A DNA stretch of 17,644 nucleotides from Ettlia oleoabundans (taxonomy: Eukaryota; Chlorophyta; Chlorophyceae; Chlamydomonadales). The notes under the pieces were generated by a model. The model was not told the DNA's origin, ran no database searches, and was given only the letters and a program-made list of their open reading frames with translations. Numbering within the stretch: the stretch's first letter is position 1; each line of letters opens with the position of its first letter. Made by a program: the position numbers and the translations under genes. This document shows, piece by piece, positions 1-7,520 of this stretch. Where the stretch lies: positions 1-17,644 of the forward strand of contig JAAMXP010001721.1 of the NCBI GenBank assembly GCA_019693395.1. The letters are read 5' to 3'.

Positions 1-444
1 ATGCTGGCACCACACGACACCCAGGCCGCCCCCCACCCCACCCCCAAACCCACCCTCTTCAGCGCAGGCAGGAGCACCCCCAGCCAGTCCACCCCAATGC
101 AGCAATCTACTAAAAACCTATTCCCGACTCCCAGCAAAGCAGCCGGAACACTGCACCTGCAGCAGCAAAGTATTCACCCAACAGGCACCCAGCCTGGCCA
201 ACCTGCAGCAGCCATTGATTACCAAGGTGCCAGCTGCAGCCACCCAGCCACAGCCCACCTGCAGCAGCATTTACTCTACCCAGGTGCCACCCAACCACAG
301 CCCACTGCAGCAGCATCTACTCTACCCAGGTGCCACCAGCCACAGCCCACCTGCAGCAGCATCTACTCTACCCAGGTGCCACCCAGCCACGGCCCACCTG
401 CAGCAGCAGCTACGCTACCCAGGTGCCACCCAGCCACAGCGCAC
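1..444 (-). other. Intron of the CSM3-like gene, open at the window edge
   Basis: From the donor GTGCGC at 444 the minus-strand intron runs to the left edge without a recognisable continuation of a Swi3 domain. It contains the minisatellite and, in 1-146, a G-rich (minus strand) stretch. No exon was found here. Confidence 0.5.
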
Positions 445-460
445 CTGCAGCAGTTCCAGA
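147..460. repeat. 46-47 bp minisatellite, about seven degenerate copies
   Basis: Direct tandem repeats whose shared core CCTGCAGCAG recurs with its T at 158, 204, 260, 306, 352, 399 and 446, so the spacing is 46, 56, 46, 46, 47 and 47 bases. The central copies are nearly identical and the outer ones degenerate. Because 46 is not a multiple of three, the frame shifts in every copy and the long open frames across it are not a repetitive protein. On the minus strand each unit contains CTGCTGCAG followed by GTG, and the copy at 446 is the 3' end of exon 3 with its donor, so the array lies in the following intron of the CSM3-like gene. Confidence 0.85.
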
Positions 461-1103
461 GTGAGCTTGGGCCGCTTGCGCTTCTCCTTGCGCAGTGCTG
501 CCGCAGTCTGCTGGGGTGCCTGCTGCTCTCCCTCTGCTGGGCTGCAGTGGCGGGGGCGAGCAGGAGGGTGGGGGTGGGTGGCTGGGTGCGTGGCAGAGCC
601 GGCAGCAGGGGCGGAAGGCACCGATGGGCATTGTCAAAGTGGTGCGACGGCACTGGTGGCTGAGCAAGTTCGATACAGAGCAGTGTGGGCTAAATCTCGC
701 CAATTATCACCTAGGACGGATTGAAATGTACACGGATACGAGTAGTAGATGTTAGGGGATGTCAATTGCTTACTTGAGAGGGTCGTTCTCGCTGCCGCCC
801 GCGCCGCCCCCAGCGGGCGTTGCGCCGGCGCGGGCACCGGCGGTGCCCGGTGTGCGGCCTTGCGGCCAGCCGCCAGGGGGCGGTTGGCGAGGAATCCATT
901 GGCTCTGCGGTACGGTGCAGTCTCGTGCCCTGCAGCCGGGTTGAACACGTAGTGAATCAGGGAAATTGAAGTGCCTGCAGAAGAGCAGCAAGCCGGCGGA
1001 GGGCGGTGGGCTGCAGAACGACGCACCAGTGGCCCGTCTGCCCGCACTTGTAGCACCCTTTAGGCGCCGTGCTGCCCGGTGCAGCCCGGGCAGCGGTCTG
1101 CAT
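445..1103 (-). CDS. CSM3/Swi3/TIPIN-like zinc-knuckle protein, 5' part only
   Basis: Partial gene running off the left edge. Model: exon 1 1103-1027, exon 2 929-774, exon 3 541-445; all three junctions are GT-AG and keep frame. The start ATG at 1103 puts a CCHC zinc knuckle near the N terminus: residues 17-30 read CYKCGQTGHWARDC, and the frame is restored only by removing the intron 1026-930. Exon 3 ends RKEKRKRPKLTLELLQ, the basic R-P-K-L-T-L start typical of a Swi3 domain, and the rest would lie beyond position 1. The plant Swi3/TIPIN relatives combine an N-terminal CCHC knuckle with a Swi3 domain, which fits. In that family the protein partners Timeless/Tof1 in the fork protection complex in the nucleus. 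The linker is Pro/Gly/Ala rich. Exon 2 could also read through to a TAA at 772-770, but the strong GTAAGC donor and in-phase exon 3 argue for splicing. The zinc knuckle is certain; the family is an inference from two short signatures. Confidence 0.62.
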
Positions 1104-1713
1104 GTCCGTGTCCTCTGCACAAGCTGTCCGCCGCTGAAGCTGGCTGCTACCAACAGGCCGGGTGTCCGGCGGTGCAGCAATCGAAGGTGCCCGTGGCCAA
1201 TGCTTTAACAGAAAGCCAGGCCGAAAGGAGGGTCTGAGATTTTTGATATGGAAGAAGGGGAGGCCTGACGTGGCGGGGACACGAGGAGGGGCCCAAAGCG
1301 GCTCCCTCGCCCTTCCCACCCGCTTCGCGAGAGTCCGTCCATTTTGCAGGTAATCAGGTGAGGGTGCGCTGCTCGCTGTGTTGTTTGTCGCTCCCGATTC
1401 TCTGCGCGGCACAGTCCATCGCACCGTCTGGCAGCCCAGCACCACGTGTTTCGCTGTGCGGCAGCTGGTGGCCATTCAGGCGGCACATGCGAGCTGGGAT
1501 CCGCCCAGAGTCCCGCTGAGACCCTTCGCGGGTGGCGTGCAGTAGTCAGGCCCGGTTTTATGACCTGTTCGCGCAATTTTGGCGCCCTCGGGTCGCGCCA
1601 GGCCTACGGGCTTGGCCCGCCTGCCTTGCCGCCCCGCACTGACCGTCGCCTCCTGCTGTTCAGTTCCCTTTCGCAGGACTTTCTTGGATTGTATCTGTGT
1701 CCCAGCAAGAAGC
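1104..1713. promoter_or_regulatory. Divergent promoter region between the CSM3-like gene and ALY
   Basis: About 610 bp separate the two start codons, which face away from each other, so both 5' UTRs and both promoters must fit here. Open frames exist on both strands but none carries a recognisable domain. I see no convincing TATA box. An upstream non-coding exon of either gene cannot be excluded. Confidence 0.45.
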
Positions 1714-4220
1714 ATGGCTGCCGAGGCTGCACTCAACAAGAGCCTGGACGACCTCATCGCAGAACAGCGCCAAAAGAAGGACACACAGAAGCAGGTGAGC
1801 GCTGGTCAGCACAACCCACCTAGCTTCTCCCAACCCTGCCTGTCGGCTGGGTCTTGGGTTCATCAACATCAAGAACTCCTGTACTATAGTGTACTTGGGG
1901 TTTTGGGTGTATAGGTACAAGGGTATCAATTCCAGGATGGTACAACCCAATACTTGTGTGCCTCCGGTTGCTGCAGAAGAAGGAGATTCGGCGGGGCAAC
2001 CGCCCCAGCTCTGACCAAGCCCCCAAGCGGCTGTCTGGTGGCGGCGGGCCACGCAGGGACGGGCGCAACCTCTCTATCACCGTCAGGAACCAAGGAGCGA
2101 TCGGCAAGCCGCCACGGGTGAGTTGGGCTTGCATCCCACTCCCGCCAGAAGCCCTTCCACCTCTTTTTAGGGCTGTTTCGCCGGTTTGGCCAGCACCCAC
2201 GTGGGTTGTTCCATCGCTGCAGCCTTGGAAGCTGCCCCTTAGACAGCCTGATGCTTAGCCTGGTTGCGTTTTCCCCTTCCCGTCGCTCCCGTCTGCGTGC
2301 AGCGGTCTGGCGGCCCGCCGCCCCTGCGTGAGGAGCGGGAGCTTCAGGACCCCCAGCAGCGCGCTGCGGCGCTGGATGGCGACGCCAAGTGGGGGCATGA
2401 CTTGTACCGTGGCCCTGTGGGTGGAGGCGCCCGTGAGCGGCGCGGCCCTCGTGGGCCCCGCGACCCCACAGCTCTGGGAACCAAGCTGTGAGTGCAGCTG
2501 CAGTCAGGGTGAAGGTGGAGTGGAGTGAAGTCAAGTGGAGAGGGAGAGGAGATGAGGGGGCGGGCGGGGCTGGAAACGCTGAATTGCACTCGCAACGCAT
2601 CACCGCACTCGTGCTACGGCTGCGCGTTGGCAGGCACAGCCGTGGCCTAGTTCCTCCCCAGTTGGGGACTCCTCTCGCCCTCGGCTGTCGGATCGCTGCA
2701 TTGCCAGCATCCCACCCACTACGAAACTGGACCAACCACAAAAATGGCCGCAGCACTTCCCTTGCCGCACTGCACACGGCCATGCTTCCTGCCATCATCG
2801 CTTCCCCTCCTGCCACCATCGCTCACCCCACGCTGCCCTGGAGAGAAGCACCCCGCCCCCGGCGGGAGGCGCCCAATCCTGGCGCGGGGGACTTGTCCCG
2901 AGCGCCGCACTAACTGGCAGGCCCTCGCTTAGCACGGCTGTATGCCCAAGGCCCAAGGCACGAGAGGCGTGCGCAATGGAGCCATCCTCCTGTGTTTCCC
3001 CTTTCTTTGGGCCTTGTGTCCTCAGCCGCCCCGCGACCGGCCGCCGCTTCCTGCCCCCCCTGCCTGGTCCCGGGTGCTTATTGCAGGTTCATCTCTAACC
3101 TCCACTACAATGTGACCGATGCCGACATCAAGGTGACTGGGTGGCTGGCTGGGTGGCTGCGTCTGCGTACCTTGACGCCTAAGACGGCAGGTGCCTAAGA
3201 CGCACCTGCTGTCTCACCTAGCCTCCGAGACAGCCAGCACTGCCAGCCCACTCACATGCCACTGCTAGTCCGCTCACTGCTCTTTACCCTTCCCTGGCTG
3301 TGTGCTGCCTGTTGCAGGAGCTGTTTGAGACCTGCGGCCCACTGGTGAAGCACACGGTGCACTTTGACAACAGGTGGGTGGGTGGCAAAGAGTGGTTGTG
3401 TGGTTGGTTGGTGGGAGCGGGGGCCAAACGGTCTTGTGTTGTGCATGTCGTAGACAAAGAGGCTCTGCGCATTCCAAGGGATTTTGGAACTCTAGCCTTG
3501 CAGCAGATGCAGGTGCATGCCGCCATATGCGCACCCAGCTTGCGTCGAGCCTGCGGCAATAACAACCTTATCGTGGCGGTACTGCTGTCCTGTGTACTGC
3601 AGCGGGCGTTCTGAAGGCACAGCGGAGGTGATTTACGAGGATGCCTCTCACGCTGAGCGCGCCATGCGGCGGTACAACAACGTGCAGCTGGACGGACAGC
3701 CCATGCAGGTGGGTGCTGCTCTGTATCAGGCTCATGAGCTGGAACTCAGCAATACGGTTACATGCCTGGTTTTCTGCCTGTGCATCATGTGTGGTTGCAA
3801 TGCAAGGCGCATGGAAACCGTAGCGTGTTGCAAGGCACTGCCTTCCTTCGCTCCTACCTTGACTGATTGGGGCCTGCAGTGCCGGTTGCCTGGGCTGGCT
3901 GGGTATGTATCACAACGCAATTCTCGTCTCTTCTGTTGATGTCTTACCTTTGCTGACTGTAAGGCCTGTGTGCTGCCTGGGCGGCTGTGTTCTGTGTGTG
4001 GCTGCAGATTGAGCTCATCCCACAGGCGGCGCCCAGCGCAGCTGGTGGCGGCGGCAGCGGTGGCCCCCGCACCCTCACCAGCGGCATCCGCATCAGCGGC
4101 GAGCGTGGCGGCACGCGCATGGTGCAGCTCACACGCCACTTCCAGCAGGCGGCCGGCGGCACCACGCGTGTGCGGGGCCGGGGCAGCGTGCGCAGCGGCG
4201 TGATGGCCATGCAGGAGTGA
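1714..4220 (+). CDS. THO4: ALY/REF (THO4) mRNA export adaptor, complete
   Basis: Seven exons: 1714-1794, 1977-2117, 2303-2487, 3087-3132, 3318-3373, 3603-3708, 4008-4220. All introns are GT-AG, phases match, and the protein is 275 residues. ATG sits in AGCATGGC. Residues 10-22, SLDDLIAEQRQKK, are the N-terminal UAP56-binding motif. Residues 28-120 are Arg/Gly-rich RNA-binding sequence. One RRM spans about 134-211: RNP2 LFISNL (split across exons 3 and 4), the ALY-type RNP1 region GRSEGTAEVIY, then YNNVQLDGQPM. In this family the protein bridges the helicase UAP56/Sub2 and TREX to mRNA in the nucleus and hands it to the NXF1/Mex67 exporter. The C terminus ends HFQQAAGGTTRVRGRGS... with no obvious second UAP56-binding motif. 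Length and architecture fit the family; intron 3 (599 bp) is the longest. Confidence 0.95.
2488..3086 (+). other. Long third intron of ALY with a purine-rich tract
   Basis: This 599-base intron interrupts the codon just before the RRM RNP2 motif. It opens with GTGAGT and closes with ATTGCAG. Positions about 2507-2565 are almost all purine (repeated GGAGTGGAGTGAAG-like words). An antisense open frame crosses it but has no recognisable domain. The longest intron of an ALY gene is a possible site of regulated retention; that is inference only. Confidence 0.6.
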
Positions 4221-4586
4221 TTACAAGGCGCACGCCTCTTATAATCAGGAATCTTTCTGCCTTTTTCTTCTTCGACGCCTGCCAGCAGCCTGGATGCTGT
4301 GGATGTGGCTTGGCAGCAAAGACTTAGCAGGCCTCTGATCCTATATAGCAAGGCCTTCTATTTCCCTGACCTCATGATGGCAGTTGCCAAGCTTTGCCTG
4401 CTGCCCTTCTTGTGTTAACCGGGGCGCAATGTTATGTGAGTTGTTCTTGTTTTCACGTGTCTCCGCTCCGACAGCTGTGTGTTTGTGCTCCACCCAGCCC
4501 AATCCTATTCAACCAACTTTCCCTTTCTATGCTCTTTTTCTCATTTCTGCCTTCAACGTCAACGGCAAGACATGTGACAACGAATG

Positions 4587-4591
4587 TGTAA
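4587..4591 (+). terminator. Probable poly(A) signal TGTAA of ALY
   Basis: TGTAA is the standard chlorophyte polyadenylation signal. This copy lies 366 bases after the ALY stop, a plausible 3' UTR length. A five-base word occurs by chance, so confidence is limited. Confidence 0.4.
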
Positions 4592-4641
4592 CAGTATTGA
4601 CAGCAACTTTGCAGCTCGGATGTTGCTCTACCTGGCTGGGT

Positions 4642-4680
4642 TTGGGATTGAATGTTGGGATTGAATGTTGGGATTGAATC
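4642..4680 (+). repeat. 13-bp tandem repeat, three copies
   Basis: TTGGGATTGAATG occurs at 4642-4654 and 4655-4667, and TTGGGATTGAATC at 4668-4680. It lies downstream of the ALY poly(A) signal, between convergent genes. Confidence 0.9.
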
Positions 4681-4944
4681 AAAAAATTTGGGAGCGAGAG
4701 GAGGAAAACGGGGTACATGAAAAAGGTGCCGCTGCGCGCTTGGTCCGGTACAGCTGAATGGTGGCAGGTTGGGCAGATCAGATCGTGGAAATGCAGGGAG
4801 ATGTGTGGAGAATAGTCGAGATGAGACTGTGAGACAGCTGGGAACAAGTGTCGTGAACAGCCAGCGATCTAAGCAGCACTAAGTGCTCAACATGCAATGC
4901 TGAATGCGGCAAATTCCATATACAGCTTTCTACAGCTGCTGCTG

Positions 4945-6417
4945 TTACGATCCACCTGGCCCGCTGCTGCTGCCGCTGCCGGCTGGCGGTGGAGGCGCGT
5001 TGGCGTCCATCTGCCACACGTTTTCCAGGAAGATGTTGGCCATCCAGCGACCAGTGTTCTGCACTTCAAGGCGTGCGTGGTCCCGCCGGTACTTGCCCTT
5101 CACCTGCAAGGGGAAAGAGGCAACCCAACTCAAAACTGCTGTATCATGATGTGGGAAGAAGAATGGGTGCCAAGCAGTGCCACGGTGTTGGGACTTGAAA
5201 TGCCTCGACTTCAATATTGCTGAGGCAGAAAAAGTGGGGCTTTCTGCTGCGCTCCGTCAACCATGAGCGGTGCCCAGCCGAATGCACCACCCAACCACCC
5301 AACAGGAGATGACCACCCACCAGCTTGTACTGCATCACAACCGACTGGACCACGTAGTTGCCGCCAGCTACCTCAATTTGGTCGCCATTGTGCGTGTTCT
5401 GCAGGGCAACAAGGAGACGGCTGTTAGAATGAACACATCATAGATAAGGGGCCACGCTCAAGTGCGGAGGAGGCACGAATTGTGTGGGGAGGCAGGGTGA
5501 AGCTGAAGAAATTTGAAGGACTGGGTGCTTGCTTGGAATCGCAAAAGGCAGGAGCACAATGGAACAGTACAAAGTCCTTGCTTGGAATCGCAAAAGGCAG
5601 GAGCAAAATGGAACATTACAAAGTCCAATAGCAAGAGGACTGGAGTGCGGGAATGTCATGTGCATCACTCCACTGGCCAATTACCCCGATACACCCCTAT
5701 TAGCAGAGCAATGAGCAAGAAAAAGTGAGCCCCGCATCGCACGGCCACCCAAACCACCTCCACTCCGCGCACCGGCGGCAAGGCGTGGATCCCCGCTACA
5801 CGTCCCTTTTAGCAGAGTGGTGAGCAAGAAAAGTGAGCCCCGCATTGCAGGGTGACAAAAACACGCAAACAGCGCACCGGCGGCAAGGCGTGGATTCCAA
5901 GGCTGCGACGAGGGGGCGACACATCTTCCACCTCAAAGAGCCCCGGCTGCCGCGCCTTCTTTCGTCGGCCCCCCTGCCTGCCGCCGCCTGGTAGCCGCCG
6001 ATGGCTGTGGTGCTCGCTATCGCCCCCGCTGCCGCCACTGCTGCTGCCCGCTCGACCGCCCAGCTGCACAGGGCACAAGGCAGTGATTTGTTGGTGTTGT
6101 AGCAATCTTGGAAGATCCACCACTTCAATGGTGCCGGGCATGCGATGCCACTCACGGTGCATACCCACTGGCCCTGGGCACGTAGGCGAGCAAGCGGCTG
6201 GCAGTGGCGGCCGGCCCTAGCGTGGGCGGCAGGCAGGCAGGCGGGCGACTCTTGCCGCGCGCCGCAGCTCGCCCAGCAGCTGTAGAGCCCACGCAGAGCT
6301 TGTGGGGACCGTGCTCACCTCCGCTGCTGGTCGCAGTCTGCAAAAGCCCTGCTGGCGGGAGTCGCCACCGGTTCCTCGCAGCTGCCAGCTGCTTCTGTGA
6401 CTTGCTAAGAGAGGCAT
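4945..6417 (-). CDS. Small conserved protein of unknown function, possibly plastid
   Basis: Clear C-terminal exons: 6063-5878, 5398-5321 and 5103-4945, all phase 0 with GT-AG introns. They read GLFEVEDVSPPRRSLGIHAL, then NTHNGDQIEVAGGNYVVQSV, then VKGKYRRDHARLEVQNTGRW and MANIFLENVW, followed by a Pro/Gly/Ser tail and TGA. This dense, ungapped core of about 85 residues resembles a small domain that I associate with cyanobacterial and plastid hypothetical proteins; I cannot name it or give a function. Tentative N-terminal exons, also in phase: 6417-6319 from an ATG, ending at GTGAGC (33 residues, Ser/Arg/Leu rich, compatible with a transit peptide), and 6197-6156, ending at GTGAGT. The whole model would be 187 residues. 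The first two exons are uncertain; the last three are well supported by phase and by the continuity of the protein. Confidence 0.65.
5399..5877 (-). other. Intron carrying two separate tandem duplications
   Basis: This 479-base intron of the minus-strand gene starts with donor GTGCGC at 5877 and ends with CTGCAG. It contains the 49-bp duplication at 5528-5625 and about half of the 105-109 bp duplication that spans the exon end. Confidence 0.7.
5528..5625. repeat. 49-bp direct tandem duplication
   Basis: Copies 5528-5576 and 5577-5625 begin CTTGCTTGGAATCGCAAAAG and end AAAGTC, differing at only about three bases. The duplication lies wholly within an intron. Confidence 0.92.
5699..5896. repeat. 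Direct repeat (105-109 bp spacing) duplicating an exon end and its donor
   Basis: TAGCAGAG at 5701 and 5810, the AGCAAGAAAA/AAGTGAGCCCCGCAT block after each, and CACCGGCGGCAAGGCGTGGAT at 5770-5790 and 5875-5895 are repeated in the same order. The right-hand copy of the last block is the 3' end of the coding exon (minus-strand CTTGCCGCCG followed by GTGCGC). The left-hand copy lies inside the intron and reproduces the same donor. The middle parts have diverged. Confidence 0.85.
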
Positions 6418-7520
6418 ACGAGTGGGATAGGCTGGCCAGGGGAGCTGGTGAAGCCTGCAAGCGATCCCGTCTTGGGGGCTGGTTCAGCTTCAGAGGCCAG
6501 TCAGTCGCACATATAATATATATAACTTATGACAGAGCGACGTTCAGCAAGGCTCTTTCTACTACCTGCCGTGGTGGCTCGCCATGCGCGCCAGGCGTGT
6601 TTGCCGCTGCTGTGCCATTACCGCCACAGCGTGCAGGGTGTGTGGCGTGAGCCTGAGAACCACCGCCTCCCTTCTTCAACCGTGACAAAACAGTCACGAA
6701 CAATTTATGAATCACACAGTGTTGATGCCACCAAACCGTCCGCCTGATGGCCTCAAACCGTGGTTCCCACCTAAATGCAGCGCTCACAGCAGAACCGCAA
6801 TGTCCATGCGGCGTAGAACGCATGCGATGACCTGGGCTCTACTTATAATTCTTGCCAACCGTGCCATTTTCGCCCTTACTAGAGGCTGGTCTGTCCGCAC
6901 AGCCAGCTGGCAGCCCCAGCGGGCTGCTGCGCTGCCCATCACAGTTCCGAAATCGATGAAAATGTAGGACGGATCTCCTCCGGTCGTTGTGCAATGCTTT
7001 GTGCAACTATGGACGGAACTGAAACACGGCTTTCTGGCGGACCAGCCAGAAATCTGAAACCAGGGCGCCCTTTCTTTTGATGATTTGCTCGAGGAAAGGA
7101 GGGTCTGCGCTGAGAATACACCTTGCGCTTGGCCCAAACCAAGCAGTTTATGTGTTCCTTGCTCACCAGCGCTTCAATTTTAGCCAGCGCTTGTTGCCCA
7201 GGCGAGTCTGGAGCGGACCGAGCGTGCCACACTGCATTGCTTAATCTGCTTTTAACGGGCATTAGGCTCGCAGCATGATCGCCCATTTCTCGGCCTCCTG
7301 CAAGCGTTGCTGGCGCGCCCACCGTGCTCTAGGCAAGGGGCGCGCGCGGCCCCCCGGGACACTCGGACAGCGCACATATGGGCCCTCTTCTGTTGGGGCA
7401 TGCTCAGCAAACGCGCTCACCGCGGAGCCAGCGTTGGCAGTTGCTTCTGGGAGCTGCTTCAGAAACTGATGTGACACTGCGTGCCCCTGTTTTCCCGCCC
7501 TCTTTTATGCAGGCACTGAA
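6418..7520. promoter_or_regulatory. Divergent intergenic region between the minus-strand gene and the Smr gene
   Basis: About 1.1 kb without a recognisable coding exon. An AT-only island, ATATAATATATATAA, at about 6511-6525 stands out in otherwise GC-rich DNA; it lies about 100 bases upstream of the proposed minus-strand ATG at 6417 and could act as a TATA element. A TGCAG followed by GCACTGAAATG just before 7521 may be the acceptor of a 5' UTR intron of the Smr gene. Several open frames on both strands show no domain signature. Confidence 0.4.

Larger units (their letters stand above)
4221..4944. other. Convergent 3' UTR interval between ALY and the minus-strand gene
   Basis: The stop codons at 4220 (plus) and 4945 (minus) face each other over 724 bp. 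It holds a small hairpin just after the ALY stop, a TGTAA at 4587-4591 as probable ALY poly(A) signal, and a 13-bp triplicated repeat at 4642-4680. No coding sequence was recognised. Confidence 0.6.

Noticed and set aside
147..460. CRISPR-like array
   Set aside because: The copies are tandem and contiguous with no unique spacers, and the context is eukaryotic.
1..663. Long plus-strand open frame of 220 codons
   Set aside because: It runs through the 46-47 bp minisatellite, which shifts frame in each copy, and then antisense to exon 3 of the CSM3-like gene. It has no domain; it is a composition artefact.
770..1180. Stand-alone small zinc-knuckle gene ending at the TAA at 772-770
   Set aside because: A strong GTAAGC donor precedes the stop and an in-phase exon at 541-445 continues into a Swi3-type start, so the TAA is probably intronic.
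1926..2819. Minus-strand open frame of 297 codons
   Set aside because: Antisense to ALY exons 2 and 3, which have clear family sequence; GC-rich DNA keeps the opposite strand open.
6784..7137. Minus-strand open frame of 117 codons in the intergenic region
   Set aside because: No recognisable domain and no matching exon chain in either direction.
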